64,000 nt of DNA from CAVPHV01 sp963704825 (GTDB lineage: Bacteria > Actinomycetota > Acidimicrobiia > Spongiisociales > UBA5794), in contig CAVPHV010000014.1 of assembly GCA_963704825.1 (NCBI GenBank), positions 1 to 64,000 of the forward strand. Direction: 5' to 3'. The notes beneath the pieces are model-generated. The model was not told the DNA's origin, ran no database searches, and saw only the letters and a program-made list of their open reading frames with translations. Shown here piece by piece: positions 50,863-60,796 of the stretch (position 1 is the first letter of the stretch; each line of letters starts with the position of its first letter). Made by a program: the position numbers and the translations under genes.

Positions 50863-52998
50863 CTAGTCGCGGATGCGCGGGTCGGGACCGTGACCGAAGC
50901 GAGTCACGCCCACGATGCCCAGGACCACGGCGGCAACCGCACCGGCGGTGGCCAGCAGGAAGCCGATGCCGATGTCTGCTTCGCGGGCGTAGGCGTAGAC
51001 CGCGGCCAGAGCCAGGATTCCACCACCGAGGGCGAAGATGGATCCGGCGATGCGCCGGTCCTGGCGCCATCCGAGATACGCCCCGCCGGCGACGGCAAAG
51101 GCGGCCACGGCTGAGACCAACCGTTCAACCGGAAAGGAGTCCGACAGCTCATAGATACCCCACGACAGCAGGGTGCCGAGCACGAGGGCGATGGCGGTGA
51201 AGAACATGGCCATGGTCAGTGGTGTGCTCAGCACGTTCTCGTCCGAGTAGTTCTCCGCCGACCGGGTCCGCAACGCCTCAAATCGACTGGGGACGACTCC
51301 GCCGATCTGGTCCTCTGCGGGAACGGCGTCGCCGTTCACATCGGCGATCCAGGCAGTGATCTCCTCCTCGGTTGCCATGTCGGCTCCGTGCTCGGGCCGC
51401 GCCGCGAGGGCTTCCGTGGCCTCGACGGGTTCCACCGTCACATAGCGGTCCGGTGTGACGACGGCAGCGATACCGGCGATGGCGGGCACGTCGCGGCCCG
51501 CCGCGTCCGACACGTCGTCGCCAGAGCGAGTCGCAGGTTCTGCGGGTGGGCCGCTCTCCTCGGCGCCGAATGCCGCAGCGTCCGTCTCGCCGAGGGGTGT
51601 CGTCTCCGTCGGCGAAGACGGAGCGAACTGCTGTGGTTCCGGCCCGGATGCAACGGCTTCCGGAGTCGGGTCGGAGGCGGGCTCATTCGGCATGTCCGGT
51701 TCGGGCCAGCGGCCGGTCGCCGGCTGAGGCGCTTCCCACCCGGCGACCGCGGAGCTGGTGTCATCGGTTGGCGCCCCATTCGGTGGAACGAGCGAATTAT
51801 CGCTCCACCAGTCGATCGCGGGGACGGCTGTTGCCGGTGCAGGATCGAATTCCTCGTCCACCGCGACCGGGGTGACGGGCTCCACGGCATTGCGGGACTC
51901 ATCGGCAGTTTCTGCGATGGGTTCCGCCGGGGTGGTGTCGAAGATGGGTTCTGGTGCGGCGAAGTTGAAGGCGGGTTCCGGGGTGGGTTCTGCGATGGGT
52001 TCCGCCGGGGTGGTGTCGAAGATGGGTTCTGGTGCGGCGAAGTTGAAGGCGGGTTCCGGGGTGGGTTCTGCCGCTGCATCCGATTGGGGCAGGTCGAAGG
52101 CCGCCTCCGGAAGGGGCTCGAGCGGTGGCGGTGGCGTTGGGGCAAACGAGATGGACGACTCCTCCTCGTCGGCGGGAGGGGGCAAAGCCGCCGCAACGTC
52201 GGCGGAATCGGTCCAGGCGGGTGGAGCGGCGGCGTCGGTGAGAGGGGAGCGCTCGGACGATTCGGCGGATGTGGCACCGGCGAAACCGGGGCTCGTTTCG
52301 ATGACCGGTTCGGGCGTCGGCGCACGATGGTCCGCCGGTTCCTCGAACGATGCCGACGGGAGATGCTCATCTTCGACGAAGGTGGGCATGTCGGGATTGG
52401 TGGAGAAGGCTGGTTCGGGGTCTGTGGGGAGGTCTTGTTCGGTGTGGAAGGTGGGCATGTCGGGATTGGTGGAGAAGGCTGGTTCGGGGTCTGCGGGGAG
52501 GTCTTGTTTGGTGTGGAAGGTGGGCATGTCGGGATTGGTGGAGAAGTCGGGGTCGAGCGCGATGGCGGCCTCGCCAGCGGGCTCCGCGAAATGGTCCAGT
52601 TGGAGGTCCTCCGCAGGCGGGGGAGGCGGCGGCACCGCAGCGGCCGGCGGCGCCGGCTCGAGTTCGACCTCTGATTCGGGGCCCGTGCTCTTGCCGCGTC
52701 CCGAGCGGAAACCGAACCGGCGCCGCTTCTCACGCTTCGGCTCTGCCACGGCAACTCCGGCACCAACCGCGTCGGCGAACGCAGTCATGTCGGGAGTTGT
52801 CAGTACGAGGTCTTCACCGTCGGCCCGCAGGTTGAATGCTCCTGCCGTCTGCTCGACCTCGATCTCCTCGAGGCGCCACACCCCGATCTCGGATCCGCCC
52901 GCCGTGAGCGTCAGCATCCCGGCGTTCACCTCGACCGTGGCGGCGACGGCCGACTCTGGTTCGCCGGCCAATGCAACTACACCACTGAAGGAGTTCAT
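50863..52998 (-). CDS. repeat-rich membrane protein of unknown function
   Basis: This encodes 711 residues. The first 85 residues form a compact beta domain (VVALAGEPESAVAATVEV, then VWRLEEIEVEQTAGAFNLRA). A basic patch (KREKRRRFGFRSGRGK) follows, then about 450 residues of Pro/Glu/Ala-rich disorder. The disordered part includes three copies of a 23-residue unit (FSTNPDMPTFHTEQDLP) and two of a 26-residue unit (PAFNFAAPEPIFDTTPAEPI). The end has about four membrane helices. GAGGTAAAGA precedes ATG 52998. The PH-like start and the tail anchor suggest a scaffold at the membrane. The family is not recognised. Confidence 0.7.
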   Translation of the reverse strand: MNSFSGVVALAGEPESAVAATVEVNAGMLTLTAGGSEIGVWRLEEIEVEQTAGAFNLRADGEDLVLTTPDMTAFADAVGAGVAVAEPKREKRRRFGFRSGRGKSTGPESEVELEPAPPAAAVPPPPPPAEDLQLDHFAEPAGEAAIALDPDFSTNPDMPTFHTKQDLPADPEPAFSTNPDMPTFHTEQDLPTDPEPAFSTNPDMPTFVEDEHLPSASFEEPADHRAPTPEPVIETSPGFAGATSAESSERSPLTDAAAPPAWTDSADVAAALPPPADEEESSISFAPTPPPPLEPLPEAAFDLPQSDAAAEPTPEPAFNFAAPEPIFDTTPAEPIAEPTPEPAFNFAAPEPIFDTTPAEPIAETADESRNAVEPVTPVAVDEEFDPAPATAVPAIDWWSDNSLVPPNGAPTDDTSSAVAGWEAPQPATGRWPEPDMPNEPASDPTPEAVASGPEPQQFAPSSPTETTPLGETDAAAFGAEESGPPAEPATRSGDDVSDAAGRDVPAIAGIAAVVTPDRYVTVEPVEATEALAARPEHGADMATEEEITAWIADVNGDAVPAEDQIGGVVPSRFEALRTRSAENYSDENVLSTPLTMAMFFTAIALVLGTLLSWGIYELSDSFPVERLVSAVAAFAVAGGAYLGWRQDRRIAGSIFALGGGILALAAVYAYAREADIGIGFLLATAGAVAAVVLGIVGVTRFGHGPDPRIRD
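51911..52066. repeat. two tandem 78-bp coding repeats
   Basis: Copies at 51911-51988 and 51989-52066 are nearly identical in DNA, and the start of a third follows. They encode the 26-residue units of the repeat-rich protein. The lack of synonymous change points to recent duplication. Confidence 0.85.
52381..52548. repeat. tandem 69-bp coding repeats, about 2.4 copies
   Basis: Copies begin at 52381, 52450 and 52519 (the last partial). They differ at only a few bases and encode the 23-residue units of the same protein. Confidence 0.85.
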
Positions 52999-53105
52999 TC
53001 TTTACCTCAGAGTCGCGAAAACGCACGTGACCAATTCACTTGCTGACAATCGGCGGTGGCCCCGTCACACTTGAGGGATTGATCTGAGGTGAAAGGAGGA
53101 GCCCG

Positions 53106-54305
53106 TCAGCTTCGCGGGACGTCCTTCCAGGCAACGGCCTTGTCGACTCGCGGCTCGCCGGGTAGCCCGAGTACCTGCTCGCCGAGGATGTTCTTCATGA
53201 TCTCGGAGGTTCCGCCTTCGATCGAGTTAGCGCGCGCCCGCAGGAACCGGCGCCGGATGTCGACGAGGACCTCTTCAGAGGGGTCGGGCTGGATGAACTC
53301 GTACGTGTCGTAGAGCATCCCCTCGGCTCCGAGTAGCTCGACGGCGAACTCGTAGATCTTCTTGTTGAGCTCGGCGTAGACGAGTTTGGCCGTCGACCCC
53401 TCCGGGCCGGGGGTACCCGTGGTGCGGTTCTCGTAGGCCCTCAAGTTGGTGAGGCGAGCTGCCTCGGCGGCAACCCAGAGTCGCATGAGCCGGTCCCGGC
53501 TCGAGTCGTCGCCACCGGCCTCGGCCCACACCCCTAGGAGTTCACCGATCGGGCCGTCGTTGCGTGGCACCGGGTTGGCTCCGATGGCGACCCGTTCGTT
53601 CATGAGTGTGGTCAGGGTCACCCGCCACCCATCGCCGCGTTCACCGATCCGGTTGAAATCGGGAATCCTGGCATCGGTCAGATAGACCTCGTTGAACTCC
53701 GCTTCCCCCGTGATCTGGCGAAGGGGCCGCACTTCGACGCCGTCTGCCTGCATGTCGATGATGAAGTACGTCATACCCTTGTGCTTGGGAAGGTCGGGAT
53801 CGGTTCGTGCCACCAACATGCCCCACTTGGCAATGTGCGCCACCGTCGTCCACACCTTTTGGCCGTTGACCACCCACTCGTCGCCATCCTGGATTGCCCG
53901 TGTGGCCAGCCCGGCAACGTCGCTGCCGGCGCCGGGCTCGCTGAAGAGCTGGCACCAGACCTCTTCGCCGGTGAACATCGGGCGGAGGTATCGCGCTTGC
54001 TGCGCCTCGTTGCCGTGGGCGACCAGCATCGGTGCACCCATCCCGTGGCCGAGCACATCGAAGAACCGGGGCCGATGCGGGGTAACGGGGTCGAGCCGCG
54101 TGTCGATGAGTTGCTGGTAGCGCGGGGCCAACCCCAGGCCACCGAGCCCCACCGGAAAGTGAACCCACGCCAAACCAAGGTCGAACTGGGCTCCCATGAA
54201 GGCGGCCCGGCTCCCGTTCGGGTCGTTCTCGGCAACCAGCTGGTCGACGAGGTCGACGACCCGCTGTTCGTCGGGAGAGTACGGGGTGGGGGACGTCACA
54301 GTCAT
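53106..54305 (-). CDS. acyl-CoA dehydrogenase
   Basis: This encodes 399 residues. Flavin and substrate motifs are present: FPVGLGGLGLAP, FSEPGAGSDVAGLATRA, NGQKVWTTVAHIA and the C-terminal SIEGGTSEIMKNILGEQVLGLP. Sequence style is that of the FadE-type enzymes used for sterol side chains and branched or cyclic acyl-CoAs, rather than the short-chain type at 16046. The substrate is not known. ATG 54305 has GGAGGAGA at good spacing. No other beta-oxidation genes are adjacent. Confidence 0.86.
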   Translation of the reverse strand: MTVTSPTPYSPDEQRVVDLVDQLVAENDPNGSRAAFMGAQFDLGLAWVHFPVGLGGLGLAPRYQQLIDTRLDPVTPHRPRFFDVLGHGMGAPMLVAHGNEAQQARYLRPMFTGEEVWCQLFSEPGAGSDVAGLATRAIQDGDEWVVNGQKVWTTVAHIAKWGMLVARTDPDLPKHKGMTYFIIDMQADGVEVRPLRQITGEAEFNEVYLTDARIPDFNRIGERGDGWRVTLTTLMNERVAIGANPVPRNDGPIGELLGVWAEAGGDDSSRDRLMRLWVAAEAARLTNLRAYENRTTGTPGPEGSTAKLVYAELNKKIYEFAVELLGAEGMLYDTYEFIQPDPSEEVLVDIRRRFLRARANSIEGGTSEIMKNILGEQVLGLPGEPRVDKAVAWKDVPRS

Positions 54306-54517
54306 CGGTTCTCCTCCGCTGGCGCCGGGTCTGCTCAAAATAGCCGCCGCATGTCACGCGAGCTAGGACACCGTTGAGCAATCGGCGTCAGCGGTCGCCG
54401 GATCGACGAGGCACCGCGTCGGCACATCGCAGCGAGCGCGAATCCGGCCGTGTGCAACCGCGGACTACGTCACCGTTGTAGCTATCGTCCGTCGTTCGTT
54501 GAGCGGTGGGGGAGAGT

Positions 54518-55678
54518 ATGAAGATTGCGAGGCGTTTGGGCGCACGGTATCTGGGCATGGGCCTGGCTGCAGTTGCCCTTGCCCTCGCCGGTTGCTCGGA
54601 TCCTCAGTCGACACCAACCGACACCCAACCGCCGAGTCCCGATACGACGGTGCTCGAGGCGCCGGAGCCACAACCCATTGAGTGTTCGGCGGAGTCGCTG
54701 CGGGTCATCGATGAGAACCTGGTCCCGGAGTGTGGTGTGCTGTTCGGAACCCTGGATCCGCCCGACACCGTTGTTGCCGCAACGGAGACCCCCATTGGTC
54801 TCGAGCATCAGCGCACCGTGATTCGGGAGGCGGGCCCATCCTCGGCAGACTTCGAGTTTGGTATCACCCGCCGCTACGAACGGGGACCGGCCGATGCCGA
54901 CCAAGTGTTGCAGAGACTCTTGAAGCAGGCGTCCCGCGCCACAGGTCGACGGCTCTACTTCAGCTGGAAGATCGACGTGGGCGAAGGGACGTGGGCGACC
55001 GTCGCGGCCGGCGGCTACGACGACGTTCTGAAATCAGTGGCGGCCGTCATCGACCGGAGTGACCAAACCGTCCTTCTCACCATCCACCACGAACCCGAGA
55101 ACGATGCTGAGGGCACTCCCGAGGAGTATGTCGCTATGTGGCGACACGCCCACGAGGTCATCGAGGCAGAACTGGCCGAGCGCCCGGGAAGCGGCGGCGT
55201 GGCATGGGTGATGAACTACATGGGCCACATCGACGGCGGGGACCTCGACGAGGTGGATGCGTACTACCCCGGGAACAGCTACGTGGACTGGATCGCGTTC
55301 AATCCGTACAACTGGAAGTACTGCGGCGGCGAAGACTGGCATTCGTTTGCCGAGGTGGCGCGACCCATGCTCGAATACCTCACCACCAATGGCCGCTACC
55401 TGACCGCGGGGGAAGCGAAGCCACTGATGGTGGGGGAGACCGGTGCCCACGAAGGAAGAACCGACGCCGAGAGCAAAGCGCAGTGGTTCGCCGACATGAG
55501 CGAGACGCTGCAGTCCGAGGAGTTCGCCCCAATCAAGGCCGTTGTGTATTTCAACCAGGTCGAACCCACCTTTTGCGATTGGCACTGGGACTCATCGCCG
55601 GAAGCGGCCGCAGCTTTCACCGCTCTGGTGACGGACCCTTTTTTCCACCCGGCGTCGGCGGGGTCGGATTCACCCTGA
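54518..55678 (+). CDS. GH26-like glycoside hydrolase lipoprotein
   Basis: This encodes 386 residues from ATG 54518. A lipobox LAGC ends the signal peptide. The catalytic region has TIHHEPENDAEGTPEEYVAM with a likely acid/base glutamate, WIAFNPYNW, and LMVGETGAHEG with a likely nucleophile glutamate. This matches the GH26 (beta-mannanase/xylanase) barrel pattern. It probably acts on plant- or alga-derived polysaccharide at the cell surface. GGGGGAG precedes the start. It stands alone, and its last 9 bp overlap the convergent small membrane protein gene. Confidence 0.72.
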   Translation: MKIARRLGARYLGMGLAAVALALAGCSDPQSTPTDTQPPSPDTTVLEAPEPQPIECSAESLRVIDENLVPECGVLFGTLDPPDTVVAATETPIGLEHQRTVIREAGPSSADFEFGITRRYERGPADADQVLQRLLKQASRATGRRLYFSWKIDVGEGTWATVAAGGYDDVLKSVAAVIDRSDQTVLLTIHHEPENDAEGTPEEYVAMWRHAHEVIEAELAERPGSGGVAWVMNYMGHIDGGDLDEVDAYYPGNSYVDWIAFNPYNWKYCGGEDWHSFAEVARPMLEYLTTNGRYLTAGEAKPLMVGETGAHEGRTDAESKAQWFADMSETLQSEEFAPIKAVVYFNQVEPTFCDWHWDSSPEAAAAFTALVTDPFFHPASAGSDSP

Positions 55679-55897
55679 GTCCTCGTCGGCGATTTCTACC
55701 GAACCCGCAGGCTCGCTCGATTGTTGGTCGGCCGCTTGTTCATCGGCCTGGCGCTTGGCGGCACGAGACTCCGCGTATCGGACCCCGATCAGGGCCAGCA
55801 CGATCGGCACCGCAAACATGAGGACCTCGTCCCACCCGAACTGATGAGCAAAGATTGGTGCGGGGACGAGGATCGGCGGCATGTGCTGGTACAGCAT
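55670..55897 (-). CDS. small membrane protein
   Basis: This encodes 75 residues from ATG 55897. A Pro/Phe-rich start (MPPILVPAPIFAHQFGWDE) leads into one hydrophobic helix (VLMFAVPIVLALIGVRY), then a charged, coiled-coil-like tail (ESRAAKRQADEQAAD). No family is recognised. It is divergent from argC, with 90 bp between, and its tail overlaps the end of the GH26-like gene. Confidence 0.55.
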   Translation of the reverse strand: MLYQHMPPILVPAPIFAHQFGWDEVLMFAVPIVLALIGVRYAESRAAKRQADEQAADQQSSEPAGSVEIADEDSG

Positions 55898-55949
55898 CGC
55901 GTACCGAATCGGCAGCGCAACTCGGTGGCCGGCAGGTTGGGCTGCGCCC

Positions 55950-55978
55950 TTGCCCAATCATGCGCATATGCGTATAGT
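55950..55978 (+). promoter_or_regulatory. argC promoter with possible ArgR operator
   Basis: TTGCCC (55950-55955), a 17-nt spacer and TATAGT (55973-55978) make a good promoter. ATG 55988 is 9 nt after it. Within the spacer ATGCGCAT and ATGCGTAT stand side by side (55960-55975). They recall TGCAT-type ArgR half sites, but the match is imperfect. Control by the argR gene of this operon is likely. Confidence 0.6.
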
Positions 55979-55987
55979 CTCGGCTCC

Positions 55988-57019
55988 ATGTCGATCTCAA
56001 CGGCAATTCTCGGAGCCTCCGGCTACGCCGGTGGCGAACTGATCCGGCTCGTCGATGGGCATCCCAGCCTCGACGTCGCCTACCTCGGTGCCCACAGTCG
56101 CGCCGGTGCGCTGCTTGGGGAGGTCCACCCTCAACTCGACGGCGGATCACGACCGCTTGGCTCGCTCGACCCAGCCGCGGTCCCGCCGGTTGACCTGGCG
56201 TTTCTGGCCCTCCCTCACGGCGCTTCGGCCGAACCTGCGATGGCGCTGCTCGAGCGGGGGATCCGGGTCGTCGACCTGGGGGCGGACTTCCGTCTGGATT
56301 CCTTGGATCGATACGTTGCGGCGTATGGCGCCGACCATCCCTACCCCGAGCAGTTGGGGGAGTGGGCGTACGGGTTGCCCGAACTGTTTGGGTCACAGAT
56401 CGCGGCCACCGATCGCACCGCGGCGCCGGGCTGCTATCCGACGTCCGCGATCCTGGCGGTGGCGCCGCTCGGAGCGGCAGGTCTCGTCGCCGACGGCACG
56501 GTCGTGGTGGATTCGGCATCAGGCGCCTCAGGGGCGGGGCGGGCGGCGAAGGCAAACTTGACATTTGGCGCCATCGACGAATCGGTTGGTGCCTATGGAG
56601 TCCTGACACATCGCCATCGGCCCGAGATGGAGCAAGGCATCGGCATGGTTGCGGGCTCCGAGCCGACGGTTGTGTTCACTCCGCACCTGGTTCCGATGCA
56701 GCGCGGCATTCTCTCGACCTGTTACGTGCCGGTGGGCGCGGAGGTGACGGTCGATGAACTGAAGACCGCCTTCGACCGTGCCTACGCGGACGCTCCTTTT
56801 GTCTCCGTGATCGACACCCCTCCCCAGACCCGTTGGGTGGTCGGCTCGAATCGTTGCCTGCTGTCGGTCCATCTCGACGAGCGCAGCGGGACGGCGGTGG
56901 TGCTGGCCGCGATCGACAATCTTCTCAAGGGAGCCGCCGGACAGGCGGTCCAGTGCGCCAATTTGATGCTCGACCTGCCGGAGTCTGCCGGCCTGCCGAC
57001 CGCGGGATGGATGCCATGA
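55988..57019 (+). CDS. argC: N-acetyl-gamma-glutamyl-phosphate reductase
   Basis: This encodes 343 residues. The Rossmann start TAILGASGYAGGELIRLV, active-site cysteine in APGCYPTSA and the PHLVPMQRGILST segment identify ArgC. It makes N-acetylglutamate semialdehyde from the acyl phosphate with NADPH. It is the first gene of the arginine operon. Its stop overlaps the argJ start (ATGA). Confidence 0.95.
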   Translation: MSISTAILGASGYAGGELIRLVDGHPSLDVAYLGAHSRAGALLGEVHPQLDGGSRPLGSLDPAAVPPVDLAFLALPHGASAEPAMALLERGIRVVDLGADFRLDSLDRYVAAYGADHPYPEQLGEWAYGLPELFGSQIAATDRTAAPGCYPTSAILAVAPLGAAGLVADGTVVVDSASGASGAGRAAKANLTFGAIDESVGAYGVLTHRHRPEMEQGIGMVAGSEPTVVFTPHLVPMQRGILSTCYVPVGAEVTVDELKTAFDRAYADAPFVSVIDTPPQTRWVVGSNRCLLSVHLDERSGTAVVLAAIDNLLKGAAGQAVQCANLMLDLPESAGLPTAGWMP

Positions 57020-58179
57020 GTGTGACGGCGCCGCAGGGGTTTGCGGCTGCCGGTATCGCGGCAGGTATCAAGGAGGGCGATGTTCTCGACCTTGCCGTTG
57101 TGGCGGCCGATCGACCGGCGGTCGGCGCTGCCGTGTTCACGGTGAACCGCGCTGCAGGAGCTCCGGTCGCCCTCAGCCGGCGCCATCTCGCAACGAGCGA
57201 GGTGTTCAAGGCCGTGGTGCTCAACTCCGGGTGTGCCAATGCGGCGACCGGAGCGGCGGGCGACGCTGCCGCCCTTGCCACGGCATCGGCGGCGGGCGCA
57301 CATCTCGGCTGTCACGCCACCGAGATTCTGGTCGCGTCGACCGGCACGATCGGGACGCCGTTGCCCATCGGCAAGGTGTTGGCAGGTCTCGGTGTTGCCA
57401 CCGCTCAGCTCGGAGCGGGTCTGGCCAGCGGCCGCCGTGCCGCCGAGGCGATCATGACCACGGACACCGTGCCGAAGGAGACAGTCGCTAGCGGGGACGG
57501 ATTCAGCGTAGGTGGCATGGCCAAGGGAGCAGGCATGGTGCGGCCCGACATGGCAACGATGCTGGCGGTGCTGACCACGGACGCCGTTGTCGCAGCCGAC
57601 GAGTTGCAGGCGGCGCTCGAGGCTGCCGTCGACGAGTCGTTTCACGCTCTCAACATCGACGGTTGTCCATCAACCAATGACTCTGTCTTCGCGTTGGCTT
57701 CGGGAGCCTCGGGTGTTCGTCCCGAGCAAGCGGAGGTGGCTGATGTGCTCGCCGCGGCAGCGCGTGATCTCGCCGCACAGTTGGCTGCCGACGCTGAGGG
57801 CGCTTCGCGGGTGATCACCATCGAGGTATCCGGCGCTCCCGACGTGGCGACGGCGCGCCGGGCCGGGCGCCACATTGCCGACTCGGGTTTGGTCCGGGCT
57901 TCGTTCTACGGCGGCGACCCCAACTGGGGCAGGGTGATCGGGGCCCTCGGCGCGGCGCCCGTCGACTTCGATCAGCGTGAGGTCGGAGTGGCCTATGCGG
58001 GCGTGACCGTTGCGGCCGAGGGAGTCGCAGTGCCGTTTGACGAAATGGCCTTGCTCGCCATCCTCGCCACCGGTGACTTCCGGGTGTCGGTCTCGATTGG
58101 CAACGGCCCGGGGTCCGCCGAGGTGCTCACTACCGACCTGACCCCGCAATACGTGCGTTTCAACGGAGAGCGGAGTTGA
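57016..58179 (+). CDS. argJ: bifunctional ornithine acetyltransferase/N-acetylglutamate synthase
   Basis: This encodes 387 residues. GFAAAGIAAGIKEG, then VLNSGCANAATG and KGAGMVRPDMATMLAVLTTDA are ArgJ signatures; the Thr of MATML is the autocleavage nucleophile. It recycles the acetyl group between ornithine and glutamate. The FYGGDPNWGRVIGALG segment near the end is also typical. ATG 57016 overlaps the argC stop. Confidence 0.95.
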   Translation: MSVTAPQGFAAAGIAAGIKEGDVLDLAVVAADRPAVGAAVFTVNRAAGAPVALSRRHLATSEVFKAVVLNSGCANAATGAAGDAAALATASAAGAHLGCHATEILVASTGTIGTPLPIGKVLAGLGVATAQLGAGLASGRRAAEAIMTTDTVPKETVASGDGFSVGGMAKGAGMVRPDMATMLAVLTTDAVVAADELQAALEAAVDESFHALNIDGCPSTNDSVFALASGASGVRPEQAEVADVLAAAARDLAAQLAADAEGASRVITIEVSGAPDVATARRAGRHIADSGLVRASFYGGDPNWGRVIGALGAAPVDFDQREVGVAYAGVTVAAEGVAVPFDEMALLAILATGDFRVSVSIGNGPGSAEVLTTDLTPQYVRFNGERS

Positions 58180-58181
58180 GG

Positions 58182-59083
<902 letters not shown>

Positions 59084-59087
<4 letters not shown>

Positions 59088-59551
59088 GCCCGGCAACGGC
59101 GGGCCGGCGCAGGCTGCTGCGCAGCATCCTGACGACGCGCCCGGTGTCGAGCCAGCAGGAACTGGTCGATCTCCTGGACGAAGCCGGGTACCCGGTCACC
59201 CAAGCGACGGTATCGCGCGACCTCGATGCCCTCGGCGCCACCAAAGAACGCGGGCCCAATGGCGTTGCCCGGTACACGATCGTCGACCGCACCGTCCCCG
59301 ACGAAGCCGAGCGGGCAGTGGCACGCTCGATCGCCGAGTTTGTCGAGTCCATCACCCACTCGGGCAATCTCGTCGTGTTGCGCACTCCGCCGGGTGCCGC
59401 CCACTTGGTCGCGGGAGCCATCGACCGAGCCGACATCGAGTACGTGATCGGCACGGTAGCCGGGGACGACACCCTGATCGTGGTGGCTGCGGAGGACCGC
59501 GGCGGTCCGCAACTTGCACAAGATTTGGAAAAGATGGGAGAAGGACCTTGA
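59084..59551 (+). CDS. argR: arginine repressor
   Basis: This encodes 155 residues. The winged helix (RRLLRSILTTRPVSSQQELV, then VTQATVSRDLDALGATKER) precedes the hexamer domain with the arginine-binding GTVAGDDTLIVVA. GTG 59084 overlaps the argB stop. It is expected to repress the operon from the argC promoter region when arginine is plentiful. Confidence 0.92.
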
Positions 59552-60768
59552 ACAGAAATGGCATCAAACGGGTGGTACTCGCGTACAGCGGGGGCCTCGA
59601 CACCTCGGTGATCCTGAAGTGGATCATGGAAGAGTATGGCGCCGAGGTGATTTGTTACACGGCCGACGTCGGCCAGGGCGCCGAAGTCGGCGAAGCGGTC
59701 GAGAAGGCGCTAGCCACCGGCGCCGTTGAGGCGGTTGTCGAGGACGTGCGCGACGAGTTCGTGTCGGACTTCGTGTATCCGGCGATCCGCGCCAACGCCG
59801 TCTACGAGGGCTACTACCTGCTCGGAACGTCGCTGGCTCGCCCGCTGATCGGCAAGGGTCTGGTCGAAACGGCGGAACGGTTTGGAGCCGATGCCATCGC
59901 TCACGGCGCCACCGGCAAGGGCAATGACCAGGTGAGGTTCGAACTCGCCGCCTTTGCATTGAAACCGGAGATCAAGGTGATTGCCCCCTGGCGGGAGTGG
60001 GACCTGCGGGGTCGCGCCGACTGCGTCGCCTACGCCGAGACCCACGGCATCCCGATACCGGTCACGGCGGAAAAGCCCTACTCGACGGATGCCAACCTGC
60101 TGCACATCTCCTACGAGGGCGGTGTGCTCGAGGACCCGTGGGCACCGCCCCCACCCGGCATGTTCAACATGACGGTCGACCCGGCTGATGCGCCGGACGA
60201 GCCTGAGCTGGTGACCGTCGGATTCCGCGACGGCAACGCGGTGACCCTGAACGGCCGTGAATTGAGTCCGGTCGAAATGCTGACCGCGCTGAACTCGATG
60301 GCGGGACGGCACGGAATCGGGAGGGTCGATATCGTCGAGAACCGGTTCGTCGGTATGAAGAGCCGCGGGGTCTACGAGACGCCGGGCGGGACGGTACTCC
60401 ACCACGCCCACCGCGCCGTTGAGTCGCTGACGCTCGATCGGGAAGTCGCCCACCTGCGAGACGAGCTGGTGTCGCGCTACGCCGAGATGGTCTACAACGG
60501 ATTCTGGTACGCCCCCGAGCGCGAGGCGCTCCAGGCCTTCATGGATAACGTCCAGCACCGGGTCAACGGGGAGGCACGGCTCAAGCTCTTCAAAGGCCAG
60601 GCCATCATCGAAGGGCGTCGCTCCGACAGCCATGCTCTCTATGACGAAGCAACGGCAACGTTCGAGGCCGATGAAGTGTACGACCAGGCCGACGCCGCCG
60701 GCTTCATCCGGCTACAGAGCCTGCGGCTGCGGACCTTCGCCGAGAAGCGTTTGGGGGAGGGCGAATGA
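59548..60768 (+). CDS. argG: argininosuccinate synthase
   Basis: This encodes 406 residues: P-loop VLAYSGGLDTSVILKW, then HGATGKGNDQVRFE and NLLHISYEGG. It joins citrulline and aspartate using ATP. The start TTG 59548 overlaps the argR stop (TTGA). Confidence 0.96.
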   Translation: MNRNGIKRVVLAYSGGLDTSVILKWIMEEYGAEVICYTADVGQGAEVGEAVEKALATGAVEAVVEDVRDEFVSDFVYPAIRANAVYEGYYLLGTSLARPLIGKGLVETAERFGADAIAHGATGKGNDQVRFELAAFALKPEIKVIAPWREWDLRGRADCVAYAETHGIPIPVTAEKPYSTDANLLHISYEGGVLEDPWAPPPPGMFNMTVDPADAPDEPELVTVGFRDGNAVTLNGRELSPVEMLTALNSMAGRHGIGRVDIVENRFVGMKSRGVYETPGGTVLHHAHRAVESLTLDREVAHLRDELVSRYAEMVYNGFWYAPEREALQAFMDNVQHRVNGEARLKLFKGQAIIEGRRSDSHALYDEATATFEADEVYDQADAAGFIRLQSLRLRTFAEKRLGEGE

Positions 60769-60796
60769 CGGTGGCGGGCGATTCCGGTAGGCAGTC

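Noticed and set aside
51388..52674. A 428-residue plus-strand frame rich in Gly and Arg
   Set aside because: It is the antisense shadow of the repeat-rich membrane protein, open only because of GC bias and the tandem repeats.
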